Counted from the stretch's first letter, positions 12,701-21,774 are shown. The stretch: DNA of 64,000 nt from Nymphaea colorata (GCF_008831285.2 NC_045143.1:23130302-23194301); one strand, 5' to 3'. Numbers and translations: made by a program. The notes: generated by a model from the sequence alone, not told the origin.

Positions 12701-15700
12701 GGGAATAGGGCTGACCGGCAGTAAACAGGTGGCGTCTGGCAGCATCAGAACTTGTCTAAGGGATAGGTTTCTGGTGGTACTAACAAAGAGATGCTCCATT
12801 CGCTGCTGAAACCTCAACCCCTCGCCTACGTCAAACCCTTCGTTGGTGACACTAAAAATGCCAGTCTGAGCATTGACGGGAAAGACACTCGGGCCAGGAT
12901 GTGATTCACCACCATGCTCGTCACTATGCATACGAACCGGTGTTTGAAATATGCTTTGTTCCTTTGATTCTGATTTTGTTGATGAATGTTTATCTTCGAT
13001 ATGGTGCCTCCATGCTTTGAGCGAGTCCATCTTCTTTGTGTCGTGAGCGGGATCTTCATTCATATGCTCCGGATCTTCTTGCATGCTTGTCAGCATACTC
13101 AGACAGCCATATCATCCTTGGATCTTCCTTACACTTACCACTGACCTTTGAGCTTTCTTTTTTCGGTGCTTTTACCATAGCAGGATCGTTCCTTAAATCT
13201 TCATTCATTGTTGAAGACAAAGGAATAACCCTGGGCTCTAATACCACTTTGGCGCAGTGATTAGAGGGTTAGCTCTAATCCCCGTGACAAACGGCGAATT
13301 AAACAACGAACAAGAAAGCAAATTGAAAGGAACGTAGAGAAAGCATAGAAATAAAGGAAGGAAATAACTTAAAAGGAGAGATTAGGGTTTTCATTAATCT
13401 TCACCCCCAAAATGAACCGCACGTCCAACTTAAATTCGATCTTGAATCCATTATTGAACTAAAAAGATCCAAACCTAATAAATGAAAATAAAAAACAAAC
13501 TAATAAAATAAACCCAATAATATGGATCCAACCTACATATAATATTAAATGAATTGCTCCTGTGTCACTGTCTTTCAGTTTAGTTCCTCGTTGGTTTCCA
13601 TCTAAGCGTATATTTTTCCTTGTTCTCAAAAACTGAAGATTGTTGCTGGCAGTCTCAGAAGGAACATACAACAACATTTTTTTTCCCATTTTAGATTAAT
13701 ATAGAATTTCAATGCATGACTGAATGTCACATTGTTAACTAATCCACAACATACACTCCCAGTAAAGGACAAAGCATATAGAAAAGAAAAGTATATGATT
13801 CAAGAAAGAATGGAGAAGCATTAATAGATGCGCAGAATGAAATTTGACAAAGACTAAATCTGCTGACAAAAAAAGACTGGAGTTCGACTACTAGAAAACA
13901 GGCGACAAAGTATAACAAAAGGAGTCGCACAAAAGGTCACCTACTTGGGTAGAAGATACCATATGAACTTCATTGCCACCATCCACTGTCCACACAAGAC
14001 TGCTTTGAGGCTCCATGTAGAAATGTTCCTGGCCTCCTACTTGCACTTCACCTTCTATAAATTTGATATATGATCCAGAGCCAAGAAACAATTCTACATC
14101 TCCTTTATGCAGAAATATCTCAGCATTTGGGTAGAAACTGTTCTCTCTAACGGCATCTTTTATGGTGAAAACAGCAGGCAGTTCTTCATACTGAACTTTT
14201 ACTTTTTTGGATGCAAACTTTGCATTTTCTTGTGCGTCAGCCACAACAATGCCAATGACCTGCCCAAGACATGAGCAAAAGACATTATACTGATGAACAA
14301 AATGACTAGAGAAAAAATATGAATCAGCACATAAACAATTTTGCAAATAAAATTGTGCCTTTCCTGGCCAACACATGTTACAAACTCAGATGCAAAAAGC
14401 TCCTCATCATGGAGAATTGGCCCGATTTTGTTACTTCCTGGTACATCCCTTGCCAGAAACAATCCCATAAAACCTGGTGAGGATTTTGCTTCAGAGTCAT
14501 CAATGCTGAGGATACGAGCATGCGGTTTACTACTCAGTACTAGTGCTGCATGTAGACCATTTGAAGGCATTGGTGCATCATCAGTGTACTCTGCCTCCCC
14601 ACTGACCTAGAAACATCCACAGATGAACTCCTTAACTAAATAACCCGCCAAAAAAACATTCAGTCAGACACATGCGTACAAGTATGTAATAGTATTTGAT
14701 GAAAAAGCACAGAGAACAAGTAGTCACAAAAAGTGATCTTCAAATATAACGCTCGTAAGGATTATATAAATTGAATTCCCCATTCACCCCTTCTCTTACC
14801 TGCATCTCTGCTGATAGATGCATAATAGGAGAGCCAACAGGCTTGCCATGTTTTACAATTTCATAATTCTGAACTCCTTTTGTTGTCACCTTTTTATAAG
14901 GCTGCACAGCTGATAAATAAGAAGGTTGCAAGCACCGAATGATAGAACCACTTGCTTCAAGGTCAGCAGTAATCCACAGGTATAACTTGAAGAAAAAACT
15001 CAATGTTAAAGATTTGCGGAATTCAACCATTCCACCAGGTGCATCATCTGCTAAAATCATCTCATCTTTTAGAGTGTCTAAAGCACCATCTAGCAGGTCT
15101 GGACCCCAGTCTTTTCCCTTGAGGAAAAACTCAGTTTTTGTTGCCAAATACGGAACGGGAGCAATACCACCATAAACAATAGATGCTTCTGAAATTTTCA
15201 CAGCCATACCATTTTTCTCGAGAAGAATACGCATCCCTGCATTTACAAGTGCAATGTCATCATCTCGCCGATGTGCTTGCTTGAACTCTTTCACATACTC
15301 AGAGTGTCTAGTCCAGGGTAAGAAAATCGACAGTAAAATCTCATTATGTTTTAGATCAACTCTGCGGTAGCCCTTAAAGAAATTCTTTGCTAAAGTTGTT
15401 CGAGTGTTCCCCTGGCAATCAACTATTCTGAACTCCGCCCTGGAAGCTATCCAAAGTGGGTTCAGGTCTGATATTGGACTTGCAGTACAGATATTGCCAC
15501 CAACTGAAGCAACATTTTTTATCTGATTCCCAGCAAACCACTTTAGTTGTTCAAGTATGGCCCTGCATGCTGAAGTTTCATGAAAACTCCGCTTCGATAC
15601 GACCTCCTTAAGAGCAATTGACAGGGTTGTCAGCCTCACAGCAGAACCAATTTCTAATCCATCATCTTTCACAACTAATGCACAAAGTTCTGGCACATAA

Positions 15701-18700
15701 GCAACCAGAATTAACACTTGATATCGAGCATCCTTAAACCTTGTTTCTATTCCAACCTCGGTATTGCCAACTATTAGCCTAGCATCAGGATGTCTTGACT
15801 TTAAATCTAATACTTGCTCTAGATTAAGTGGACGAAACCACTTAATCCCACCAAACCCAGACAAACTTAAGGGAACCATCTTCCTCAACAAAAGCTCTGG
15901 AGGAAAAATAAGCTCCTTGTCTGAATATGAGCTCCCAACAGTTTCACTACAGGCAATATGTTTATAATTCGTAGAACAAACTTCGTCCATGCTAGATGTT
16001 TCGGGGTAGCCTGCAGACATGGCTCCACAAGTGCACTGTTTCCCACTCAATGGACAAACAAATGCATTGCTGGAGATACCAGGCGATGAATGATGAGTAT
16101 ACATTGGATCATCCTTTTTAGCAAATACCTTGAACGCATCAACTATTGCCCTATAGCCAGTGCATCGACATAGGTTCCCTGCAAGTGCTTCTTCAATTTG
16201 TTCTTCAGTTGGTTTCCCTTTGCTAGATCTCAACAAAGCATACATGGACATAACAAAACCAGGAGTGCAAAAGCCACATTGAGATCCATGAGCATAGGCC
16301 AAGGATTTCTGTAAAGGCACATGTGACTGGTGTTACAAATCATTGGAGTAAAAGAAAGGAAAGCATCGGATTAAATAAAATTTTACCCAAGAAAGAAAGC
16401 ATAGGATTAAAAGCATTGTTCAATCATATCCTACATAATGCATTAGTACACTTACTTTTCTGCTTCCCTACTTAACCGTTACCATTACAAATATAAAATA
16501 GGTGGTTGTCCAAATACTCCATCCAACAGAGACCTGATGTAGACAACATGCCTCATCATGATCAGGAAACAACTACCAAAATCAGCAGTCACAAGGTTTG
16601 TATTAGCTGTAGTCACGACAATGTTAATCACCTGATACCATGTAGAAGTCAAAGAGACATTATGCTCAAACTAGGAATCAGAGTGGGGTACAAAAGGAAA
16701 CCTATCTATGAAGAGTATTAGCAATAATGCAGCATATCAGAATGCATTGGTCAACATGCATTATATTAGCTCCTTGCTAATACAATACAAAGCCAATACA
16801 GGCTCTTTTTTTATTTTATAATTCAAGTTAAAATGTTAAGTTATTTTTATAAAGTCATAACACCAAAAAGTGGAGTGCAAGCCGACAAGTAACAACATAT
16901 ATCAGCCAATATGCATGTCATAACAGGGAGCAAACCAGTAAGGCACTGATACTGTTTTTTACAGCATTGATCAAAATCACAGAATAAAGAAACATTTAAT
17001 TTTTTTCCTTCCACGTCCTAAGTGTTTAGATAACTCTCCACCAGAACGCCGCAAAGGCGCACAAAATCTGGAAAATGTGAAGCGGATAGCTTACAGCTCC
17101 ACAAGTTTCTTTTCCTTCTTAACAAAGTAATAGGTCCAGTTGATCTAAATTAGAGCACATGCTCATCCAAATTGGACAGATTTTCAAGTAATGCAATTGG
17201 ACCAGACGTTATGGATCAGGGTGGAAATCTTTCCATAAGCTGACAGATTAAGGGTAGAATTAGAAGTGAAGGTGATAAGCTCCAGAATTAACAAACTAAA
17301 GAGTCATATAAATACCCATAGATGACAGCCAGGAATCCATGGTTTGCAGAATCATTATTTGTATGTCACTAAATACTAGAAAATTTCTGCATCCTTCTTT
17401 AAAGAACCCTCACTCATATGGTATCGGTATAATAAAGAACTACAGTAAGCATTCCACCTCAATTTTATAATTGCAAGTAACAATTCAACTGTGAAATTTC
17501 CATTAAAAATACTAGTACAAGCAGAAAGCAAATGAAATCTACCAACATGAACCAACAAAAATGCAGACAACAAAAGCCAACAAATTATTAGCAGACCTTA
17601 CCCCATGGCTACTTAACCAAGTGGAAAGGAGATTAAGTTGACCTTTGTTGGTTTTTCTATTCTCTTTTTAGAGTTTTCTATGTTTTTGGGAGCAAAGAAA
17701 AGCAACTTGATGAAAGAGAGTGACCCTTGATGATATCCATTACAACCAAGTTTAATTTGTAGTTTGTACAAGTTGAGCTGGCCGCAGTTCACAAATACAA
17801 AATATTTCCACCTGCATCTTAATGTTGATTTTTTATAAGCAAAACACAAGAATAAATAGGAAAATTTTGATTAAATGTGGAACACGTAGAATTAAAATCA
17901 AGACAGGAAGCTCCTGAATTCATCACTTTTCATTTACAGCACCCAAGTGGAGCCTTAGTTAAAACTTAAAACCATAAACATGGATATCACCAATATTTTG
18001 AAAATATTGTAATCTTATCATAACAAAAAAGGAAAAAATGTTATTATCAGGAACATACCATGATGTTTTTGAAATATCACAGAAAAAAAAAACTTATTGT
18101 AGTAATATCTGGATCTTATAACGACATATATATAGTAAACTGTTACGTCCACTTTAACTGTTAAAAACAGTAAAATATCACAGAAAAATCATCATAATTT
18201 TTTCATAACCAACTTAATCCTCAAAATTGACATAATTTATATAAAAGAAAGATCACATCTTTGAAAGATTTTGGGTTTCTTCTGAAGTTCTTTCTTTTGC
18301 AGGAAAAGGAAAGGAAAAACAATTTGATACTTCACAATCAGTGTTCGATCACTAGATAAAGACCTTGAGTTAGATTTGAACAAAACCCCAACTTGAGCAA
18401 TATAGCTCCACCAAATGGCATTCATCATAAGCCGGACATTAGAATTTAGAAGTACTTAGGAAATTTCCAAACATGTGCTTTTTTATGTTGTAGGAGAAGG
18501 CAGAACTGTAAGGTGAAAAAACAAAACAGTATTAGAATCACAATGATGAGTTACACATTTATATAATATTATGAGGACAAAGTAAGAGAATGGAAGACAT
18601 AATAAGGCTTGTCTTCAGAATGGACCCACAAATTTAGAAGAAAGCCATCCAAGAGCACATTACCCTATATGTGCATATATTTCTTGGGCTCATGCAATTC

Positions 18701-21078
18701 CCAATAAACAAAGAAACTTGATTTGTAACTACAGACAATCATATCCAGGAGGTATTATTTGCTTCAAGTAAGACGTAGCCGGTATTGCTTACCAAGATAT
18801 TGCAGTTTGCAGAGTAATAGCCAAAGGTGAGAAGATGAAATGTGGATCAAACAATGAAACTTGATTTGTAATTACTATAGACAATCATATTCAGGAGGCA
18901 TTACTTGCTTCAAGTATGAAGTAGCTAGTATTGCGTGCCAAGATATTGCCGTTTGCAAAGAAATAACCAAAGGTGAATAGATTAAATGCCAACCTCTCTT
19001 TCATGGATCGACAGAGAGAGGTAAGTCATAGTGGAATAGTTTGTGAAATGAGCAATTAAAACCACATAGAATATTATGAAGCCCGCTATCAGCCAACTCA
19101 AGATAAGTAAACATACAAAAGGTGTCACGTTGAGATCAAGCTTAATTTCAGGCACAGTATCTGATCTAGCTAGAATTTAAAATAAAAGCAAGACTTCGAT
19201 AAAGAATCCTTTGTCAGTTTGTGTTACGGAAAGGGAAGTGTGATGATAGATGTGCCATCCATAAATTAAATCCTCCAAAGTTTGTAAACCTAATCAGGCA
19301 GTGAAGGCCAAGCAAACTTGACCAGGACCATTCTAAGTCCACATAAGATTGCATATATTGTGTATCTGAAAAGCAAGATGCCAAAGAGTGTTTGGTTGGA
19401 TCTGATATCTAAAGTTACAAAAGAATGACATAATGACTTAATAGTTCTTGAACAAGCAAAACATACAAGTGAATGGCAATGAAACGTTAAATTGATTTAT
19501 CAGGACCCATAAAAGTAGCAAAGAACAATACCTGGACTGGATGCAAACCACGTTGATGGTTTCCAAGACCCTCCACAGTAATTACATGCATTCCCTCTAC
19601 AGAATAAAGTGGTGCCAAACATGCATTAACAGCATAGTGCCTGCACCATGCTTTCATGTGTTAGTCAGTCTACCATCCTCATGACATGAAAAGAAGAGTT
19701 TAACTTGAAACATGGCCTAACAGTTATAGATGGTTACATCAATGCACCAAACCATAAATGTCAACTAAGCCTATTACACATAAAAATCATTTCATGGCAA
19801 CCTTGAGCATGCAAATGTGCTGTTCCCAGAAAATCTCCAGGTCCAGAGTGCACTACAAATGTTAGCAGAATAAAATCAATGATACTCACATGGTTTTCTT
19901 TAAATGGTGATCATAGTAAGATAGGAGAACAGTACAAGCGCCACAACCACCTTCACCACAGCCCAGTTTGGTGCCAGTAAGCCCTAAGTCTACCATTCCA
20001 ACAGACGCATATCAGTTATTGCACAAGAAATTGGTCCTTTGGCACATGGTAGCCCAAGTTCTTGGTTCAGTAATAATGAAAATCAATATTATGTAGGAAA
20101 TCTTGAAGTGGACAAGAGTCAATTAACATAATGTGTTCTACAGCTTACCATCCAAAAACAAGAATATGAGGAAGAGAAAGATAAGATGGGTGGTGGTGAG
20201 TGATGACCTACAGAATGCATACAAATTTGATGACCCCATAAATTTCCTGAAGTTCATAGCAACAAAAATAATGGATACCAGGAAGCTTTAATCCATTAAA
20301 AGACAAACATGCAGGTCATTAAAGATGGATTACCATGTTAGCAGCTGCTAGGATTTGTGGTTTCAGCCAGTACCTGCTATGCGCTCTTTTCACTTTCACA
20401 TTGAAATAACTGAAGCTATTTTCAGTGAACACGTAATCAGTACAACAAACACTAGAATGTCTAAGGCTGCAGCAACCTTGAGTTGGATAATGCCAAATAT
20501 TTAAGGAATCACACCCATTGGAAAATAAAATAAAATGGCCTAACTAGTTCACAACAATATCTAAAGAGCTCATTACAACCTTTGTGGTCAAAAGCACGCT
20601 TGGACGCAAGGCAGCAGCCAACATACTTATGCTGGGTAAATCGAAAAATTTTACCACGAAAGAAGACGACGCCAGGTGCATGTAAAGTAACGAAGGACAC
20701 CACATCAAGGTGCTGAGAGAGTTAGGCAAGAAAGATGTAGAGAATTACAATGAAAAACAGAATACCAAAGATCAAAAATCAAATTTCTGTGGTACAACTC
20801 AATAAACCAACTAAAAATAACAAAAAGATCGCCGCATAATTCGACCATCAAATTCCAGTATCAAGTTCTACTAAGGCAAATGTAGCCCATCATAACGTTT
20901 TTTAACAAAAGAACAAAAGAGAAGACGAAGGAGAGTTTTGAACACCTCTGAGATACTGAAGGAGGGTGATATGAGCAAACCCGTCAGACAACACGTGCCT
21001 GACGCCATTGACGTAGATGATGGGTTCCTGGTAGGTCTCCATCCGGCCCAAATTGTCGTCTTCCCTCATCGAACCCAT
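520..21078 (-). CDS. AAO: Aldehyde oxidase (AAO / indole-3-acetaldehyde oxidase family), 12 exons, 3' end outside the window
   Basis: Molybdenum-cofactor flavoenzyme that oxidises aldehydes to acids. Plant relatives act on abscisic aldehyde or indole-3-acetaldehyde in the cytosol. Exons in transcript order: 20946-21078, 19890-19989, 19532-19640, 14800-16308, 14364-14606, 13945-14259, 11871-12110, 10947-11231, 10621-10842, 9385-9546, 1090-1224, 520-756. They join in one frame for 1,230 codons. The first [2Fe-2S] site is [10 protein letters not shown] in exon 2; the second is CGFCTPG with CRCTGYR in exon 4. The FAD domain ([16 protein letters not shown]) is in exon 4. The hammerhead starts in exon 5. 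Molybdopterin motifs GGGFGGKE and AFRGFGGPQ are in exons 7 and 8. About 130 C-terminal codons, including the usual catalytic Glu region, lie left of base 1. Two in-frame ATGs exist (21078, 21069); the first is used. AO is preferred over xanthine dehydrogenase on overall resemblance; the substrate cannot be told. No stop interrupts any exon. Confidence 0.93.
1090..1224 (-). CDS. AAO exon 11
   Basis: Encodes [20 protein letters not shown] and [13 protein letters not shown], ending KSFAE. Acceptor CAG before 1224; donor GTACTC after GAG at 1090. Confidence 0.93.
1225..3433. other. AAO intron 10, 3' part
   Basis: No coding signal was found. It is AT-rich intron sequence containing one copy of a T-rich dispersed repeat near 1,890-2,240, and it abuts the TRIM element at its far end. 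Confidence 0.6.
1890..2240. repeat. Dispersed AT-rich repeat family D, copy 1
   Basis: Poly-T/poly-A-rich tract with ACGCGTT motifs, followed by a recognisable tail with GCCAAGATTTTCC, then TCTCGCCGTA and GATATATGTGACAATG. The same order of motifs recurs twice in PXN intron 3 (39,240-39,880). No termini or coding capacity were found, so the class is unknown. Confidence 0.5.
3434..3634 (+). repeat. TRIM 5' LTR
   Basis: 201 bp, TGTAACACCC...GTTACA. It is clearly diverged from LTR 2 by many substitutions, so this insertion is much older than Copia-1. Confidence 0.85.
3643..3655 (+). other. TRIM primer-binding site
   Basis: TGGTACCAGAGCC, one base from the usual plant copia PBS TGGTATCAGAGCC, which is complementary to initiator tRNA-Met. 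It lies 8 bp after LTR 1. Confidence 0.8.
3704..3716 (+). other. TRIM polypurine tract
   Basis: The purine-rich run AAGGGGGTGGAC lies directly before LTR 2, where plus-strand synthesis would be primed. Confidence 0.7.
3717..3809 (+). repeat. TRIM 3' LTR, first part
   Basis: First 93 bp of LTR 2, ending in GTCAT, the site duplicated by Copia-1. It aligns with bases 3434-3525. Confidence 0.85.
3810..4066 (+). repeat. Copia-1 5' LTR
   Basis: 257 bp, TGTTGAAGTA...TTCTACA. A TATTTAAG stretch about 82 bp into the LTR may serve as a TATA box. Identical to the 3' LTR at 8308-8564. Confidence 0.95.
4067..4080 (+). other. Copia-1 primer-binding site
   Basis: TGGTATCCGAGCCG directly abuts the 5' LTR. 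It differs by one base (C for A) from the common TGGTATCAGAGC initiator tRNA-Met PBS. Confidence 0.85.
4127..4440. repeat. GC-rich CCG/CCACCG triplet tract in the gag position of Copia-1
   Basis: About 310 bp of GCC, CCACCG and TTGCTGCAGCAGC units. All frames are open on both strands because of the triplet bias, giving meaningless poly-Ala, Pro/Gln or Gly/Ser readings. I treat it as non-coding expansion or acquired CG-rich sequence in place of gag. Confidence 0.8.
4843..8313 (+). CDS. Copia-1 pol (protease-integrase-RT-RNase H)
   Basis: 1,156 codons without a stop. Aspartic protease motif DSGATHHMT is near residue 52. The HHCC integrase zinc finger (RWHERLGH...CDVCHLAKH) follows. The catalytic integrase D, D, E are in HSDVWG (~246), RSDNAREY (~309) and NGVAERKN (~347). 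The RT core has YVDDMIVTG near 832, and RNase H has SDADWAG near 996 and [10 protein letters not shown]. The first ~50 residues do not resemble gag and the true start is unsure. The stop codon lies inside the 3' LTR. All catalytic residues look intact. Confidence 0.93.
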   Translation: MGLIGNPDITARWCSLLSSVPLLLPPVGLSVIMATSSSIDVMADCRMGEWIIDSGATHHMTGDPKVFHGYKLSSGKDRVSLADGSSISVAGKGSLPLLNKFLVHNALHVPHIPLNLLSVSKITKELNCELIFSADRCVMQDLVTGKRIGIGLASDGLYRLPMRAAQALMTAVSQATKNREDSLQLLLRWHERLGHLPFGLLRQLFPDICSRLDMTMVSCDVCHLAKHVRASYPLSSHRSNEVFAMIHSDVWGPAGIPSCHGFQYFITFIDDYSRNTIVYLLKDRSEVPTVIETFIAYVETQYGASVKTFRSDNAREYMCQSVDSFFRKKGIVHETSCSYTPPQNGVAERKNRQLLNMTRALLFQRHVPKKYWGDAVLTSAYLINRLPSRVLNGKTPHSLLPGTREPFSLPLRVFGCVCFIHNHSPHIKKLDPRSIKGIFLGYSPTQKGYKCRDPSTGRAYVTKDVTFLEHVSYFGENPLQGEYSMSREEYSPSQEIQFTDFLDYRRDSVGPSSEVHEQEKNGPSSEVHEQEKNGECSIEAEEKCNRLFGQVYSRRRVCTDEMTGGENSTPNPISPSLDDPSRAQKQPVEEEIQTVAASEELPIALRKGVRSCTQHPIGNFFSYSRLSKDYKCFVSSLSLTMIPRNVAEAQSDPKWTYAMQEEMEALRRNMTWEVVKIPEAAHLVGSKWVYTIKYKPDGSVERYKARLVAKGFSQKYGIDYLETFAPVAKMKTVRVIISLAVMKEWKMYQLDVKNAFLNGDLEEEVYMCMPPGYEEPGKCCKLRKALYGLKQSPRAWFERLRLVMRQCGYHQGNGDHTLFVKRNKQKVTILLVYVDDMIVTGDDEDEIMKLKKLLAIEFDLKDLGKLKYFLGIEIARSGTSLVLNQRKYTLDLLKETGKLGCRPASTPLDAGHKLSLRDGEPLCEEAKRRYQCLVGKLIYLTLTRPDITFVVNVMSQFMHAPTDAHLKAVDRILCYLKRNPGKGLLYVKQDTLGIEGYSDADWAGCIDTRRSTSGYCIYLGGNLIVWRSKRQDVCSRSSAEAEYRAVAMGVSELLWLKVLLTDIGIKVEEPMKMYCDNKSAINLANNPVLHDRTKHVEIDRHFIRERIDAKELILPYMRSEDQTADVLTKALSSTSFERNVSKLGMFDMYAQLEGEC
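6370..6441 (+). repeat. 36-bp in-frame tandem duplication in Copia-1 pol
   Basis: Two copies of a 36-bp unit (6370-6405, 6406-6441) differing by one base encode [12 protein letters not shown] twice. They lie in the variable linker between integrase and RT, so the frame is kept. Confidence 0.95.
8299..8307 (+). other. Copia-1 polypurine tract
   Basis: GAGGGGGAG immediately precedes the TG of the 3' LTR. Confidence 0.9.
8308..8564 (+). repeat. Copia-1 3' LTR
   Basis: 257 bp, identical to the 5' LTR. Its first bases supply the pol stop codon (TGA at 8311-8313). Confidence 0.95.
8570..8676 (+). repeat. TRIM 3' LTR, second part
   Basis: Remaining 107 bp of LTR 2 after Copia-1 and its GTCAT duplication. 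The two parts together make ~200 bp, matching LTR 1. It ends TGTACA and is followed by the TTTCA target duplication. Confidence 0.82.
8682..9384. other. AAO intron 10, 5' part
   Basis: Non-coding AT-rich intron sequence between the TRIM target duplication and AAO exon 10. I see no element or gene in it. Confidence 0.6.
9385..9546 (-). CDS. AAO exon 10
   Basis: Encodes [19 protein letters not shown], then [15 protein letters not shown] and ISETSTDK. The GGVEMGQGL loop is a conserved Moco motif. The next intron is 8,160 bp because of nested insertions. Confidence 0.94.
9955..10149. repeat. 76/77-bp tandem repeat in AAO intron 9
   Basis: About 2.5 copies of a 76-77-bp unit containing ACAAGCTAGAGAA, CAGCTTGGGTTCTA and GATGTATATAGACAAAG. 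The copies are nearly identical, suggesting recent duplication. Confidence 0.88.
10621..10842 (-). CDS. AAO exon 9
   Basis: Encodes [18 protein letters not shown] through [17 protein letters not shown] to KFMNQ. A short 104-bp intron separates it from exon 8. Acceptor CAG before 10842, donor GTAACG after 10621. Confidence 0.94.
10947..11231 (-). CDS. AAO exon 8, molybdopterin-binding
   Basis: Encodes [19 protein letters not shown] through [17 protein letters not shown] to LHKSSEEIR. The Arg of AFRGFGGPQ is a conserved Moco-pocket residue of the family. The donor GTATCC follows AGG at 10947. Confidence 0.94.
11871..12110 (-). CDS. AAO exon 7, molybdopterin-binding
   Basis: Encodes [16 protein letters not shown], then [17 protein letters not shown] and the strand ending FLGKYK. 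The GGGFGGKE loop is the conserved Moco-binding signature. Donor GTAAAT. Confidence 0.95.
12168..12473 (-). repeat. 3' LTR of the intron-6 element
   Basis: 306 bp. It aligns with 13250-13567 but lacks ~20 bp near its end. A GGGGAGAA purine run precedes it on the minus strand. Confidence 0.72.
13233..13246 (-). other. Primer-binding site of the intron-6 element
   Basis: Minus-strand TGGTATTAGAGCCC matches the tRNA-Met PBS consensus except for T in place of C. Confidence 0.7.
13250..13567 (-). repeat. 5' LTR of the intron-6 element
   Basis: 318 bp. On the minus strand it begins TGACACAGG and ends CTGCGCCA, three bases before the PBS-like site. Confidence 0.72.
13945..14259 (-). CDS. AAO exon 6
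   Basis: Encodes [19 protein letters not shown] through [17 protein letters not shown] to VSSTQ. The acceptor CAG precedes 14259 and the donor GTAGGT follows CAA at 13945. Confidence 0.92.
14364..14606 (-). CDS. AAO exon 5, hammerhead domain, non-canonical donor
   Basis: Encodes [12 protein letters not shown] through [10 protein letters not shown] to FVTCVGQ. The acceptor TAG is normal. The exon must end after GGC CAG (14364) to join exon 6 in frame, but the next bases are GAAAGG rather than GTAAGG. An in-frame GT 18 bases earlier (exon end 14382) could be used instead and would delete the six residues VTCVGQ. Confidence 0.8.
14800..16308 (-). CDS. AAO exon 4, second [2Fe-2S] cluster and FAD domain
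   Basis: This 503-codon exon carries the second iron-sulphur cluster ([17 protein letters not shown]), a Cys-rich linker and the whole FAD-binding domain, including [20 protein letters not shown] and [10 protein letters not shown]. The donor GTAAGA follows ATGCAG at 14800. Reading past that donor would add about 20 codons and then a stop. Confidence 0.95.
16309..19531. other. AAO intron 3
   Basis: A 3.2-kb intron with no coding frame I can support. The only structure noted is a ~143-bp tandem duplication near 18,706-18,990. Confidence 0.6.
18706..18990. repeat. ~143-bp tandem duplication in AAO intron 3
   Basis: Two adjacent diverged copies share AACTTGATTTGTAA, ACAATCATAT, CAGGAGG, TTGCTTCAAGTA and CCAAAGGTGA in the same order. 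Confidence 0.85.
19532..19640 (-). CDS. AAO exon 3
   Basis: Encodes [17 protein letters not shown] and VITVEGLGN, with the fourth cysteine of the first cluster in NACL. It is bounded by CAG before 19640 and GTATTG after 19532. Confidence 0.93.
19890..19989 (-). CDS. AAO exon 2, first [2Fe-2S] cluster
   Basis: Encodes [20 protein letters not shown], which carries three cluster cysteine ligands. The acceptor is TAG before 19989 and the donor GTGAGT follows 19890. Confidence 0.93.
20946..21078 (-). CDS. AAO exon 1
   Basis: Starts at ATG 21078-21076 and encodes the N-terminus of the ferredoxin-like domain ([16 protein letters not shown], then LLQYLR). The donor GT follows 20946, in phase 1. The split codon gives Asp when joined to exon 2. 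Confidence 0.88.
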
Positions 21079-21423
21079 CCACAGGGAGCTCCCAATTTAC
21101 GACCACCAAACCTTGTACTGAGCTTCCACCACCCAGAACGCCAAAATAGCGAGCGAGGAGATCAAAGCAGAGAGAAGGACGCCGATTTCCTCCACTATGC
21201 CTGCCACAGTTACGTGCCCACGACGCTCCCTCCTCCGTTGATGGAGAGCAACGAGTAGGTGGCGTAAACCAAAAAAAAACCACGTGGACATCAGAAATTT
21301 CCGTATGTTTTTTAAACGGATATACGGATAGTCTTGTTGCTGTGTCGGCGGCGGCGTAAAAAAAATTCCAAATTAGCGGGCTGCATACAATTTGCGGCGA
21401 CATATAGTTTTAATATAGTTTTA

Positions 21424-21774
21424 GGTAGCGTTTGGCAAAATCCCAGGATTTAATCCTGGAATCAGTCCAACTGGGATTTGTATCCCCATTCCAAAAGGAG
21501 TTGTGTTTGGCTGATAAGGATTTTGATGCTAAGAATTTTATTCAGTGTTTGTTGATTACGGTGGAAGAAATTTTTTATAGTGGAAAAAAAATACCAGAGG
21601 CCTCCAACAGATTTGAACATTGACAAACTTAGTCGCTCGCTCCAAACAAAAATGATTGCGACTGAATGTAGACCATGATGCGAAATAATCATCCGTCATA
21701 ACTGAATAATGATTTTAGTACATGAACGCTAGTATACACTTCCACAGTGGAATCCATGCTTGCCAAACACGCCC
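21424..21774. mobile_element. MITE, possibly Tourist/PIF-Harbinger-like
   Basis: About 351 bp with terminal inverted repeats GGTAGCGTTTGGCAA and GGGCGTGTTTGGCAA (right end read inverted). Flanks TTA and TTG resemble a decayed 3-bp target duplication. It is non-coding and lies ~350 bp upstream of the AAO start, where it could affect the promoter. Confidence 0.55.

Larger units (their letters stand above)
12168..13567 (-). mobile_element. Small non-autonomous LTR retrotransposon in AAO intron 6
   Basis: Direct repeats of ~306 and 318 bp (12168-12473 and 13250-13567) flank 776 bp. On the minus strand the right copy is the 5' LTR. It is followed by a PBS-like TGGTATTAGAGCCC (13246-13233), and the internal part ends in a purine tract before the 3' LTR. 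The internal DNA encodes no recognisable retroviral domain. A short frame starting at 13247 and a 174-codon frame at 13096-12572 have no family I recognise. The LTRs differ at many positions and the left one has a ~20-bp deletion, so it is old. I could not confirm a target duplication. It has the same orientation as AAO. Confidence 0.75.

Noticed and set aside
12572-13096. 174-codon minus-strand frame in AAO intron 6 as a host gene
   Set aside because: It lies wholly between two LTRs of a small retrotransposon and has no recognised domain, so it is treated as element interior.
20984-21403. 139-codon minus frame and 106-codon plus frame over AAO exon 1
   Set aside because: They overlap the true AAO exon 1 in other frames or on the other strand and show no family resemblance.
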